Assembly: GCA_027943335.1 (NCBI GenBank)
Contig: BSBK01006029.1
Span: 189,001 to 253,000, forward strand
Length of the DNA: 64,000 bases
Origin: Chamaecyparis obtusa
Lineage: Eukaryota; Streptophyta; Pinopsida; Cupressales; Cupressaceae
Reading direction: 5' to 3'
Under the pieces are notes generated by a model. That model was not told the origin of the DNA. It made no database searches and was given only the letters and a program-made list of their open reading frames with translations. Shown here in pieces: positions 13,091 through 25,020 of the stretch (position 1 is the first letter of the stretch; every line of letters begins with the position of its first letter). The translations under genes and the position numbers were made by a program.

Positions 13091-13910
13091 CAAATTATTT
13101 TGTGGTTTTCTCCCATATTGGGTTTCCACGTAAATATTGTGTTCATGTGCATAATTGTTTATTTGAGTAATTGATGTTATCTTTGAATAAAAGCATTTAA
13201 ATTTAAAAAGGTTATTATACTGATTCACCCCCCCCTCTCAGTATAATCGTGTGCTCTTCAACCTTCCTTGATGGTATGGTGCAGTAGTTGCATGAAAGGA
13301 ATTATTTGATAAATCAAATGAAGAGTCAACTTGATTCAGGAAAGTGATCAGGAACATCCAAGAATTACCCTCAATACAGTTGAAGCACTGTTCACAAAGA
13401 GGTTGACCAACGAAGAGGTGACAATAGATAGTTTGAAGAATAGGCTGGAGGATTCTTTGGCACGAATTTTTTTTCAGAAGATCATCTGGAGAAGACTTCC
13501 ATATTCTCAAATATTATGCGTAGAATTAGGAATTACCGCCAGAATGGGAAAAGAACTTAAACAGGTGTGAAAAGGACATGGCTATTATGGAGTACAAACA
13601 CAAGATTGTGCCAAGTTTCTCTGTGGACAAGCTAGAAATAATCATATCTAGATTCACCACGTTTAAAGGAGTAAAGAAGAAGCTCTTTTGGGCGATGAGT
13701 CAGTAAATGCTTGGTGGGCGTCTTGTCTCCTCATTGGTTGACTTGACCTACTCTCTTGTTGGTGGGCATCTTATTCTCTCATTGGTCCACTTGGCTCCAC
13801 TAATTTATGACACAATCTATTAATGGTTGAACCCTAGTAAGGGCTTGTATGGCAAAATCCCTGCCTTTGATTATGTTTTGATCTTGGTTGTTCATTGTCA
13901 TGTTGAGGCC

Positions 13911-13918
13911 TATAAAAG
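13911..13918 (+). promoter_or_regulatory. Second TATA box of unit A, 3' of the ORF
   Basis: TATAAAAG in the context GGCCTATAAAAGGAGCTC. The same box occurs 3' of the ORF in unit C (28,525-28,533, minus strand), in F (about 51,330, minus) and decayed in B (CTATAGAAGG, about 59,121). Its conservation in ORF-sense orientation suggests that the LTR's own promoter lies here, with R-U5 running to 14,669. Confidence 0.5.
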
Positions 13919-14669
13919 GAGCTCGCCCCTCTCATTTATAACAAGAGAGAACTTCGAGAAATTGTTGCTATAAACTACTAGATTAAAAAAGTAGCTCATT
14001 GAAGTTTTGGTGATTACTTGCATTGTTTTGAGAGTTTGCATGGTTTCTTGTTTGTCAAGTAGATTAGGTTTTCTTTCAAGTTGTTAGATGAACATGATTG
14101 ATAACATTGTTTTATGGTGAAATTGTTTGTTCATACCTTTTGCAATAGATGATTTGTATGCGTAGTGTAAGGTTGGTCTGAGCCTTTTATGTGGATGCTT
14201 AACATCAATTATTGAATGTGCATTGTTCTTTTTGATGGTGTGAAAATCCTTAGCACAACCTGTGAAGATTGTACCTCCTTTGTGTAGTTGCTTTGGTGAA
14301 GCAAAGTGTGGTAGATTTCACGTGAATAGTCATTGTCTTTCATGTTCTTAGGTTTAGAATAGAATCTCCCAAATCTTATTCTCTTTACTTTTAACATATT
14401 TTGTTGGAACATTTCAGAGTACTTTTCATTGCCAAATCATTTATACTTTTCAAAGTTAAAATTGTCTAAGTCTTCTTGAAGAATTACGTAAGTCCCCCTT
14501 GGATTACCAGCATACATTAAGCCAAATGAGCTCATATCCATCATAAAGTTGCATGTTCACAATAGGAATCTTGGAGTCACCTCTATGATCTTTGCAATCT
14601 TAGCATATGAGGTTAGTGTCCTTTGCAACTTTTTTTTGTATTGGTGTTGTCATAAACCACCCATCAACA

Positions 14670-16347
14670 GAATTGGTGCTTGGAGGTGTTATCACCATGT
14701 AAAAATTTTTCAGCTCTGTGATAATGTTTCAAACTAGTCTGAGTTTATTGACCTAGTGGTATTTTTCTTCAAGGTGTAAACCCTAAGCTTTATCCAAAGC
14801 CCTAGCTCATCCTAGGTCATGTTTTGTTTCCGCGTTACCTTTTTGAGTCACTAATTTTTTCATAAAACATGTGCTAATATCTTTACTCACTTTGTTTGTT
14901 GTTTTATGTGTCGAGGTGGTTAGGCTTTCGAACCGTCAACCCTTTTATTTAAATAAATCCGCCAAAGCCTAAGTTTTAGATTAATTTTTTCTTGAAGGAA
15001 AGCCTTTAAAAATGTGCGGTTGTCATTGCACCGCAAGACTGCTCTTTGTCAGATTCCCTGACATGCGAAATGGCGACTACGCGCCACCTGTCCTTGCGGG
15101 CCCATTTGATTTTGTAATGCGCTGGCCCTTAACGAGAGAATCTAATCCACGGTTGTCGTTATACCATTGGACTAAGATGCATGTCCTTTATGCATCGCGG
15201 TATAGTGATGACCGTCAGATTACCTTTTGATGAGTAAAATTCGCGGTGAGTCCCGACACTGTCAGGTCGTATTCTCGTGTAAGATTTTTATTGGTTGTCA
15301 GCAGTATTGAGGTGGCGGTTGTCAGAAGCTTTCGAAATTGATATTAAAGATGACAGGTCTTCCACTTGTCATTTTTCTGCAACGTGTTGTCTTCTGGTTC
15401 AATGTTCAGTTGGATGATGTGTCACCGTGGGACCTGAGTAGTATGAAGATTAAGGTGTGGAAAGATCTTACGGCTATCATTATACCATTAAGATGAGATG
15501 CATGTCTTTTATGCATCGCGGTATACTGATGACCATCGATCTTGCCCAAGGATATGAATTGTTCAGTGGGTCCTCGGTTGTCAGAACTTTTATTGATGTG
15601 TTTCTTTTTGATTGGCCCGTGGTGCTAATGACGAGTTTTGATTGCCAGGTGTTTCTGATACCACAGATGACGCAGGATTTGTCGAAGGTTTTTAAAGGTG
15701 TTCAGTGGGGCCGAGGTTTTGTTAAGTTTTGGTGATCGTCCGATCAGAGTGCATCTACGGTGGTCGTTATATCTGGGGTTGGTATCTCTGACAGGTTTTG
15801 GGTTGCGCTTTAGCGACGTGATGACACCTGTCTGTTCTGGGCAAAAATAAAGATTATTGTTAAAGTCTTTCCACCTGGCATTTTGAAATGTTCTCATTGG
15901 TTGAGAACTAACTTAGGGAAAAGTAAACAAGGCTTTACTATTCGATTTGCTAACCGTCCGATGCGCCGAGATAGAAATTTATCAACGGCCCAAATTCAAA
16001 TTTTTTGCTTAGTGATGTTTTTCATGTCCTATGAATGCAGAGGCCGCCAACTTTCAGTAATGGCGGATTTATTGTTCTACGTGCGGGTAAATTGCAAGTA
16101 GTTGGCTACGCTATACAACACAATTCAACCATTGTTTCTCATTACCGTTTCAATAAGCTCTCTGGCGACTGGATTTCTTTCTCTGAGTGATATCAAGTAA
16201 AGAATTTGCAAGTGCCTGGTAGGTCTACTTTCTGGATTTAAAAGAATTGCTTGAAGTTTGTGAAGAATTTGTGAAGGTTTTTGTGTTGATAGTTTCTAGG
16301 GTTTTTCTTGAGTATTCGTATATTATTGTAAGAGCCCTAGTTTCAAG
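14670..16347 (+). promoter_or_regulatory. Leader/promoter-like region of unit D
   Basis: There is no coding sequence. The stretch is somewhat richer in GC than its surroundings and contains a duplicated module, GTTATACCATT...ATGCATCGCGGTATA, at 15,158-15,219 and 15,479-15,534. Repeated GGTTGTCAGAA, GTCAGTGGG and CACCTGTC words are also present. About 400 bp before the ATG it becomes T-rich, like a transcript leader. I could not find a TG start or target duplication that marks the left end of unit D. Confidence 0.4.
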
Positions 16348-19300
16348 ATGCCGCCCAAGAGGAATTTGTCTAGTCAAACAGAGTATATCAAGAGAGGGAT
16401 TTTTGAGGATTTAATGCAGTTACTTCCTCATTCAGACAATGGGGCAGCTAGGATGAAAGAACTAGTTCCAAGAAACCCTAGAGATTCAGTTGCAGACGGT
16501 CTCCATGACAGGGGAAACTGGATGAGAGATGCCAAGGTGGGTGACAAGCATAACGGTCTTATTCTTTTCAAGTCAGCCTATTCACAAAGGAATGCTTGTG
16601 CCCCCTTGAGTAATATATGGCAGTTTGATATTGGGAGGTTAGTTGTTCCTGGTGTTTTTATGGATGCTGAATTATTAATTCAGATAGCTAAGTGCTATGA
16701 TCCTATGACAAAGTGTGTCAGGGATATAAATGGTAGAGACCTAATCAGCATCACAGAGGATGAGATTAGGGAAGTATTTTCATTGAATGAACCATTTGTG
16801 GGGTTAGAGAAGATAGATTTCACAGAGTTTACTGAAATCTATGAAGCACAAAAGGATTATCTAAGGACAGGGCCTTTGAGGCAATTTTTTGATCAAATAG
16901 GATCAATGTGTGCTGTCAGTGCAAGCACACCAGAGCCCTTTAGATTAGACTTATTCAGTAAAAGGGCACAAGAAGTTTATAAATCTTTGACTTTGATTCT
17001 AGGGCATGATGAGGCAACTCATATGCCAGTACCTTATATGTTCATGATGGTACAGTCACTGCACCCCCAATTAGCCCTTATTTTTGACTTTGCATCTCAT
17101 TTAGCTGATATGATCCATGAGTGGTTGATGGGAATCAAAAATATGAAGGTGTCTACACCTTTTGGATGGTACTCAATGCTCATGCACATGTTTCTATACA
17201 AGGGTGATGAATATTTTGGTGCAACAATAGATATTGTGAAGGAAAAGAATGGAGAGATTCTTCCAGTGCAGTTGTGGACTACAGCTCTGTCATGGGATAG
17301 AATTGATGCCAGCAATATTATTTTTGACAGAGATTTTGCCTCTAGACTTAGAGCTCTTTTACATTTTGACAATCCAAGGATTCCAAGAGAGTTGCTGAGG
17401 CTAATTAGGCCAAAGGAGTTTTGCCAAGATATTACTATTGTTCACAATTTTGGGGATATTATCTTATATCCAGTTTCCACAGTTTTCAGAGTGTATGGTT
17501 GCAAGGTGGCACCTTATATTTTACCTTATCAAGTCCCATTGAAGTTGGGATATGCAGAATTCTAAGGCAAATTGGAGACTTGCAAGAGTCTGTTCTCACT
17601 GGTAAGGGAAGGGGAACCTTTTTCCCAGACATAACCATAGCACACCAATATGTGATCACAAAAGGAGGATGGGTGCATTTGAATAATGTTTTGCAGCCCT
17701 ACAAAATGTCTAAAGCAGTGGTAAGGTGTGCAGATACTGAAGGTTTTCTCTCAGGAGTATTTAGAGATAAAGTGAGGTGTGCTCTTATTGAACATCAATT
17801 TAATTTTCCTGAGGATGTAATCAAAAATGAGTTTGATCTTCAAACTCAAGAGATCAAGAAAGAGAAATGGGTCATTTACAAAAAGACTATAGATTTTATT
17901 CAGAATTTTGACAGAGCTTATGACCCATTGAAGGGGTTTGAACCATGGGCGAGAAAAGTAGATGCCCTTATGGAACATTTTGAAGGCATCATGCATGCAG
18001 CCAATGAAAAAAGGGCAGCAGTGACTAAGACAGACCCTGAGATGGCTAGGCAAATTTTGAGTCAGCCTAAATACATGAAATTGACCCCAAGGGGAATTTA
18101 TACAATGCAAAGGAGTGGTTACACTGTTCTCCTGCCACCACAGCAAAGAAGTGAAGATATCCCTTCTACTTCAAGAGGGAAAAGGCCTATTGATGATCCA
18201 GTAGTGCAGGGAACCTCTCCAAAGAGGCAGAAACGAGAAGTAAGACCAGGAGAAGAGGCTTATTCGCTTCTCAATCCCCTATTCAATTGGATGAACATGG
18301 GGTGGCAGAATAGCTTGTGCAGCTAAGAAATGAAGGAACATTTTTGTTTCTAGTGAAGATTTGCAGGAAGGAATGCTTGAGGCACCTAAGGAGGTGGCCA
18401 TGGATCTTTCAATAGAAGAGTTTGAGGGTAAACAGATGGACCCTATTCTAAAACAAGCCACAGACTCCTTCCTTGCCGATGATAAGTTTATTAAGACCAG
18501 GGCATTCTCCCAATTTCTTTGGAGAATGAAAATAAATCAATTTAAGGAGATATGTGAAAAGAAGAAAGAAGAGTCCCCTGCTAGGGATGTCATAGAAATA
18601 GAAAATGAGACCAAGGCAGAAATGGTCAAACAATTTGAGAAAATTACTCCAGAGGAAGGGAGGGCCATGGTTCATACTGAAGGGGTACTAATTCTGCCAG
18701 AATGGGACATTGCTGATGCAATTGTCTTTGACCAAGTAAGAAAAAGCAAAGTGAAGACTCTTACTACAACAGAACAAGCTGCAAGAGGATTTGCTTTCTC
18801 CGAGGATCATGCTTCTCTTGTGATGTGGTCTCTAAATAAGGATGAAAATAAAGGGAAAAGAAAGGATCTCTCTGAAGGATATACAGGTAGTTTGTTAGTC
18901 CAGAGAGTAGGAGAAACATCTGGAGTTGAAGCATCAAATTTGATTTTAGAAACTGCCAAATTTAATGCCAAGTGGCAGAGAAAGATGCTAGAGAGAAGGA
19001 AGAGCTTAGGCCCAAATTTGAAATGGTTCTCAAATCCTACAATGAGCTCAAGGTTGAGCTAATTCAGAAGGACAAATTGATTGCACAATTGTCAGGACCT
19101 TTAGATCATAGGTCTCCCCAGTTGGTGATTTCTGATAGACCTGCAGTGGCTTCATCTTCAAGCCCAATTGTTGAATTTCCACCTTCACCACTGCCAGATA
19201 CAAGCTTGGATTCAAGGGTCACCTGGGAGAAGCAAAGATTGACAAAAGAAACAAATAGATTGAGGGAAATAAGGGTACAGTTGGAGAAAGGAAAGGATGA

Positions 19301-19994
19301 GAACATAAAGGCCACAACTTTAGCAAACCAAAAATATGAAGAAAAGATAACAGATGCAATCATGTAGTTTGCTATTGATTTAAAGCCCTCCATTCACCAT
19401 GGCCATGCTAGTAAGTTATATTCATTATTTGAAATTTCAAATAAGGAGAAGACGGAGTTGTCACCAATTTTGAAGAAGTGGATTGAAAGGTCTCCCAATA
19501 TAAAGTTATTTCGTATGCTGTCAAAAGGACAGGAGGATCCTGACCCATTAATTAAGCCAGTGCACCAAGTTATAAAGAAAATGGTACAGTTTGGGATCAT
19601 TTTGGATGGTTTTATCAGAAAATCAAGCATGTTGAAAGCTGAACTGATGCTTTCAAACTATGAACTGGTTCTCACCATTTTCACAGATAAAGGAAAATTT
19701 AAAGAGGCACATCAATGGAGGGAAGAAATGGATGCACTTTTATCAGAAAGGGTGACTGATGTCTTAAGTGGCAATGTTTCTTTTATTAATGTTATTAAGT
19801 TATTGATTAATGCTAAGTCAATGTTTGACAGTTTTCAGTGTAAGGTCACTCAGATAGAAAATGAGTGGGAACAATTATCAAAGAAGAAGGCTGAATTTGC
19901 CAATTTTGAGTTCCCGAGTGAAGAGGTGTATGATAGGTGGAGGTATCAATATATGCCTCATGTTCAAAAGGATAGGATTCCACCAACTTCTTAG
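16348..19994 (+). pseudogene. Unit D ORF: ~1,200-codon uncharacterised protein, lightly broken
   Basis: The start is ATG at 16,348 (MPPKRNLSSQTEYIKRGIF). The frame is open to 17,565, where a 1-base slip moves it to the frame used until 18,326 (ILRQIGDL, AHQYVITKGGWVHLNN, a basic RGKRPIDD...SPKRQKR patch). One or two further slips lead to 18,361-19,062 (EEFEGKQMDP), another at about 18,970 to a coiled-coil segment (EKDAREKEELRPKFEMV), then one TAG at 19,365 and an open end to 19,994 (SEEVYDRWRYQY). Two blocks align with the A/B/C proteins: AKCYDPMTKC...EIREVFSL with C's ARCYDLEQR...AITEAFGIP, and MDALLSERVT...ENEWEQLSKK with C's VDALFLERAT...ALEWEKKFS. The basic patch could be a nuclear localisation signal. 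Function unknown; it is the best-preserved member of the family here. Confidence 0.7.
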
Positions 19995-21461
19995 AGTGGG
20001 CATAGATAGATATTTTTTGGTAACAATAGTTGGTGAGATATTTTGAAGACATTTATTACCGAGTGAACAGCGAGGAGCACAGGACAGATTTCATGAAGGC
20101 AACCAAATACAGCAAAAGAAACATAAAATAGGGCGGTGTTCCTACAATATCTCATCTACTTCGACAGTGTATTTATTGTAAATATGTAAAAGTTGTTGTA
20201 AAGTTTTTCTAGATTAAAATATGTAACCCTAGAATGATCGGTGGCTTGTTGCATTTCCTCATATATAAAGGATTTTTCATGATCATTCTAGGTATTGAGA
20301 GCTTAGGAGAAAAAGATAGAAATTCTGAAAACCTAACACTCAGTCAGGGATTGTAAATTTTGTATCATTCTATCAGAGAAATAGAGAAGAAGTACAGGTT
20401 GCTGCTGTTATTTTGCAAGCTTTGTTCAGGATTTGATCTATGCAACGTTTAAAGGGTGACCTTAATATAAATCTTGGATCTTTGTCTCTCCTGTGAGTTT
20501 GCTCAGTAAATTTTTAAGTCTCTTTGAGGTTTATATGTATGTGTTTGAACTTTGAGTTCGAATCTAGGATTGGATTAAAATTGCTTTGAGTTTGATGCAT
20601 GTTTACTGAATCTATTCAAGGATTTCTGAAAGTAGGAAAGATTTGGAGTAGTTTATATTTAAGTTCAAGACCCACCTTTCATAAAAAAAAAAATGTTGTA
20701 TTCATTCTGTTTTTTGATATATTGCCCAATGGATAAGGCACTGGCTTTAGTCTTCCTATCTTATCTTTGTATGGAATGATTGGAATCTTGTACTCCTAAA
20801 AAACATTGAATTAATACCAGTCTTTTACTTTTATTTTAATTTATATGTATTGTCCTACCCAGTGATGGAAAGTCAATGAATAATAGGTTGTTATTTAGTA
20901 CTTTGTCACTGTTATCTGTTGTAAGATCCAATAATCAGTAAGGGGCAAAGTTAAAACAAATTGGATCAGGTGCACCCACCTTGGTTTTGCAGAGCTAAAA
21001 GCAGAAGAGGGTATTTTTATCCCTATAGTTGGTCCAGTTGTCTTGCAGAGCTCTCATACTTGGAACTAACCATTCCTAATACTAGTCTCAAGGCATATTG
21101 GCAGCCCTAGTTGGCATAAGCGTTTTCAAACACCAACAGGAGGGCAACACAATTTTTAGTCAAGAAAGACTTCTCATCATGAGTCAAGATCTTATTGTTG
21201 TATAGAGACATATTCTTAGTTCTACAATCGAATCTCAAATTAGGAGACGATCAAGAAGACATCATTTCAAGACTATTTAATTTCTCGCTTAGAAATTTAA
21301 GAGATATACAATTGAGTATATGCAAATGAGCTTTGTGTTAGAGAAGGAAGAAAAGAAAGCACACAAAATCGAAGCAGCTATATGAAGAGAACTGATCATC
21401 CAAAGAAATCAACAACTTCCTGCACTTCCACGACAGAATTAAGGAAGGTAACAATTGCATA
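19995..21461 (+). other. 3' region of unit D and leader of element E
   Basis: Non-coding. TATATAAAG at 20,262-20,270 gives a plus-strand promoter candidate 3' of the ORF, the same arrangement as in units A and C. A tRNA A-box-like word sits at 20,723-20,740 (see findings). I see no clear CA end of unit D and no convincing primer-binding site before the gag of element E. The boundary between the two is therefore unplaced, and D might be E's 5' LTR. Confidence 0.35.
20262..20270 (+). promoter_or_regulatory. TATA box 3' of unit D ORF
   Basis: TATATAAAG lies 268 bp after the ORF end and is followed by sequence that looks like an LTR R region. Its position matches the conserved second TATA box of units A, C and F. 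Confidence 0.4.
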
Positions 21462-23000
21462 TTGGATCATATCAATTCATTGTCACTTGAGAGACATCGA
21501 AGAATCCTAAGGTTCACTTCAAGAGAAAAAGAGTTACAAGAGTTAAGATTTGATCCAAAGCCAAGGTGTGGCAAGAAGGAAGCTACAACAAGTCAAGATT
21601 CACCAAGTGTAGAAGATCTTACAAGATTATTCCAATCTCCACCACCTCAATGTCAAGTACAAGGAGCTGCTCAAGCAACTCAAGCAGGTAGTAAACAAGG
21701 ACTAGTTCAAGTAGCTGCACCAACAGTTGTCCAATGACAACTAGTTCAAGGAATGACAAATTGGCGTCCACAAAATGCATCTCCTCTTGCGACATTCGTT
21801 GCTTATCATGACATGCCCAAGAATCTTGAATGTTTCTATTCTAAGTTTTTTGTCAGTGACATTAATCGCACTACAGATGAACATATCAAGATTTTCAAAG
21901 ATACTCTCCAGAATAGGAACAATCCAGAATGAGGATGTTGCTTGTAGGCTATTCCGATATTCATTGGCAAAGAGGCATTTTACGGGTATATCAACCTACC
22001 CACTAATTGAATTTAGACCTGGCAACAATTAATTGAAAGATGCATTTGTGGGGAAATTTAGATTGCCAATCACTCCAACAAAACTATATAGACAATTCAT
22101 TGAAGTAAGAAGACAAGAATGGGGGCCAATCGATGCCTTTAACAATAGATTTCAAAGGGCCTATTCAAGGTTGCGTAATCCATAGCGCATAAGTGATGAG
22201 GCAACTAGACAAAATTTACTATGCAACTTTGGATTGTTTCACTTCTATGTTTGTTCAGAAAGCCCATCCACCTCCAACTATCTTGAATGAAGCCTATTTA
22301 GAATCGGTCAAGGTTAGCTTCCAGTCACCAACAATTGCTACGGGAGTACCTAGTTACTTTGGACACACTAGCATGTTGAATGAAGGAATGAGTAATGCCT
22401 TGACAAATTATGCTCCTGCTATTAATCTCATTCCTTCTCCCATGAATCAGCTAGTACCACATCTAGGAACCCTATGTTGCAAGCATTGCCAACTCGACCA
22501 ACTTATCTTCAAACTACGACATCCTCAACCTGAACTCGAGAAGAAAAGGATGAGATGAAAGAGCTGATCAAGCAAGTCAAAAGGCTGTCCATTGAGGTTA
22601 CACATCTCAAAAACTTGAAGAACCAAATCTAGAATTCATGGAGAAGTTATCAAGTACATCAGGGTGCTAATCGAGGATACCAAGGCAACCCCCTAGGTCA
22701 TCAAGAAAACTACCAAGGACACAATCAGGGATATCGAGAGAATAACCTTGGATTTCAAAACAACAATCAAGGATTCCAAAAGAGATCGTGGAACACTGCA
22801 CCAAATAATGGAGTGCACACACTATTGGATAATCCACCAACTTCTGAGAGACAATTAGCAGATAAAGTTTTCTGAGCAGAGGCAACTCTGTTAGGATGAT
22901 GTAGGCTGCACAATACAAATCAACACTCTGAATTACAATGTCATGAATTCCAAGTGGCCGTTGATAGCTTTAGAAGAGAAATGAAGAATACAAAAGCTCC
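21462..23000 (+). pseudogene. Element E gag, Ty3/gypsy (decayed)
   Basis: Broken by a TGA at 21,735 and later stops and slips. Legible order: NWRPQNASPLATFVAYHD, then CFYSKFFVSDINRTTDEHIK and IFKDTLQN (start of a retrotransposon gag domain), FYGYINLPTN and WQQLIERFICGEI-like text, a Gly/Gln/Asn-rich run (GYQGNPLGHQENYQGHNQGY) at about 22,670-22,790, and a Cys/His cluster (CRLHNTNQHSELQC) near 22,900, in the place of the usual zinc-binding segment. This is the capsid gene of a Tat-like Ty3/gypsy element. Protease, RNase H and RT follow in the same order and strand, the last two across the insertion of unit C. Confidence 0.65.
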
Positions 23001-24029
23001 TAAAAATCCTCAACGTCAAGATAGGAGCTAGATCTTGCTCCAAGATATGATCAAGCACTGATCTTAGAGGATTTCAAATTTCCTCGAGTTCCAAGACTGC
23101 ATGCCACCATGGACTAATCAAAGATTGTCACCTGCATCAGCAAATGGTTCAATGGAGGCGCCAAAAAATCAAATATTTTCAAGATATCAAGTTTTGTTTG
23201 TCACCAAATGAGCCACTTGAAAAGGACAGTTCTAGATTTCCTCTACTCTATAGTAGCGTTCTCGTGGAAGGGACAAGTGAAGTCCAAGCATTCCAGCTAT
23301 TATTAGGAAATGCAACTCCAAAGGCATATCAAAGGAATTATCGAAACCATGATCGAGTAACCACATCTATTCCTCCTAATAATTTCTCAACTCCACATCC
23401 AATTGCAAGAAACGTTACAAGTTTTCTAAGAGATTCACCAGAATATTGACAACAAACTATCCCACAAAATGAAAAGGGGCAACCAATTGCTCAGCATTAA
23501 GAACGGAGGCAGAAGGAATATCCTCCTAGGGAGGAATTCAAGAGGCTAAGATCCTATATGCTAGAATAATTCAAGAAGATAAAAGTTTGCTTGCCTCTAT
23601 TTGAGTTAATGAGAATTCCGGAGATCAGGGAAACGTTGTTGAGAAGCCTGAATGATACCCCTTCAAAGAATATTCCCCAAAGTGCGTTGAATAGAAATGC
23701 ACCTAGCAATCCCTAACCAAATCTGTCACAAAGTACAAACGTAGTTAAAGATGCACCACCAATGTCACACAATGCATTTGATGCTTTGCAACAACCTCCT
23801 AGCTTCATAGGCATGGTGCAAAGTTTGCATGATACTTCAAAAGATCAGAATGTTGCAACAAATGAAGGTGTATCACACTATGATCCTACAACAAGGAAAA
23901 ACAATACAACCAAGGGTGTTGATGTGCCAGTAAAACAAACTTCAATGAATACAATTCAAAATATTATGCAAAGGGAAAATAACACTTGGTAAGGTGCAAA
24001 AGGTGAAGAAGTCACGGATCCAAATGCTC

Positions 24030-24480
24030 AAAGAGAAAATCCTATGATCTTCTATCAAGGAAGGGATAAACTTGCTTTCTTAGTGTCTGTTAGAATGTTC
24101 AGCAAATTACTGCACAACTGCTTGATAGATTCTGGTGTGTTGTAATGCCTTTGGCTGTGTGTAGAAGATCAGGGTCAATGCCTCTGCAAACAAACAAGAA
24201 GTGACCCAATTAGACAAAATAGAAGTTCCACTTGCAGGATAGTTGAATGACATCCATATGCAACTAGCATCTGATCCCAGTGTCCAAAGTTGTATTGACA
24301 TTTATGTTGTTGACGTACCAAATGGGTATGGTATGCTATTGAGCAGAGATTGGTCTAAGAAATTGAACGGATACATATCCACCAATTTCTCTCATATGTG
24401 GCTATCCTAGAAAGGAATCCCAAACCAAATAAAGATAGAAAGCATGCCCAGACTTAGGCTGATGATTACTGAATACAACG
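24030..24480 (+). pseudogene. Element E aspartic protease (decayed)
   Basis: The frame reads MIFYQGRDKLAFLVSVRMFS, then KLLHNCLIDSG with the catalytic D-S-G at 24,128-24,136. After a slip it continues DIHMQLASDPSVQS, YVVDVPNGYGMLLSRDWSKK and LNGYISTNFSHMWL. That LLSRDW...LGGY-type block is typical of plant Ty3/gypsy proteases, where it precedes the archaeal-type RNase H. A stop just after the active-site loop and another near 24,405 make it inactive. Confidence 0.7.
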
Positions 24481-25020
24481 AAGATAATGAGATCTTATTC
24501 TTGGAAATAGATTTGGGTTCATATAGGCCTAAAGTTGAAGAAGTTCTAATATTGCATGGCTTGACCAATGGAGAATGCCTGAAAGAGGCACAAGACTATA
24601 CAAAAGTACTCATTGAAAATGATCAGGATGTACAGCTAGACGAGGACGAAGGAATGTTCAAAAACTTCAGAAACTGTCTTGAAAAGTGTGAAGCAAGAAG
24701 TTGAATTGGGTAAAGACACTTGAATTCGAAATTTATTGCTACCCAATTGGTGCAGAATCCATATTGCATTCCACTTTGAATTCTCATGTGCAATGTGCAA
24801 AATTGCCATTGAACAAGTATCCGAAAGGATTCCACAAGCATCAATGATGGAGAACGTCCAAGAAATGAAGAATACTGGAAACCCTTCCAAGGAGATGGTA
24901 CTAGAACCAGAATGTGAAAGAATTAAACAAGATCAAAACCAAGGTTCTTAAGAAAAGAGTAAGAAAGAAGTTGCAGAATCACAAGCTAAATCCTCCAATA
25001 TGCAAGCAACTAATCCGGTT

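Larger units (their letters stand above)
10559..13260 (+). mobile_element. Ty1/copia-type solo LTR, 2.7 kb
   Basis: The insert starts TGATGAACATATTGTC and ends GTGTGCTCTTCA, and is flanked by a perfect 5-bp duplication, ACCTT, at 10,554-10,558 and 13,261-13,265. The empty site is visible in unit B near 58,465, where the two flanks are contiguous. The 3' part has plant copia LTR features: a TATA box, GGTTTTCTCCCATATTGGGT followed by TTTCCACGTAAAT, an AATAAA and a TTCACCCCCCCCTCTCAG tail. There is no internal coding region and no second LTR, so it is a solo LTR left by recombination, unusually long for copia. Confidence 0.8.
7684..13710 (+). pseudogene. Unit A ORF, uncharacterised LTR-embedded protein (decayed, split)
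   Basis: This is the plus-strand ORF of the family shared with units B and C. It starts with ATG at 7,684, five bases after a splice-acceptor-like TTTTGTAG. Legible blocks in order are RRRMFGYEEH, FPPAIQC, AEAFGIPTYHSM, NNHKWLQKSK, SFYMSSYIVYMLER (8,402), YPQLHLYN, DYEVKKRMYSRLPL, a Glu/Lys-rich part with KSENKALCGYL (about 10,180), KELFDKSNEES and finally EIIISRF near 13,640. Stops include TAG at 8,216 (unit B has CAG), TAG at 8,669 (unit C has CAG) and TAG at 9,011 (unit B has TGG). The copia solo LTR splits the frame at 10,559-13,260. Function is unknown. It has no retroviral domain I recognise and is not translatable as it stands. Confidence 0.7.
6128..14669 (+). mobile_element. Unit A: giant LTR-like unit carrying an ORF
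   Basis: The unit begins TGTTGTGACCTTTTCACACA and ends CATAAACCACCCATCAACA, so it has TG...CA ends. Without the copia insertion at 10,559-13,260 it is about 5.8 kb. The same ends and the same internal order recur in units B, C and (shortened) F. Order from left: palindromic element (6,467), U3-type subrepeats, TATA box (7,451), ORF (7,684 to about 13,710), second TATA box (13,911), then about 750 bp to the end. No gag, protease, RT or integrase is present and no second LTR copy is visible, so it behaves like a single very long (solo) LTR. The flanks (GGTTC left, GAATT right) are not a clean duplication, so one edge may have been altered. Confidence 0.7.

Noticed and set aside
14700..14760. 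Possible last OCP3 exon after a TTTTTCAG acceptor (LCDNVSN)
   Set aside because: Runs into a stop after seven codons and lacks the expected WF-containing helix.
15120..15190. tRNA-like text near GGTTGTCGTTATACCATTGG
   Set aside because: No cloverleaf can be drawn on either strand, and the word is part of the duplicated leader module.
16640..16800. Plant mobile domain (PMD) resemblance in the unit D protein (I..ITEDEIREVFSL)
   Set aside because: The spacing of a short helix motif is suggestive, but the rest of the PMD signature is not visible by eye; not strong enough to call.
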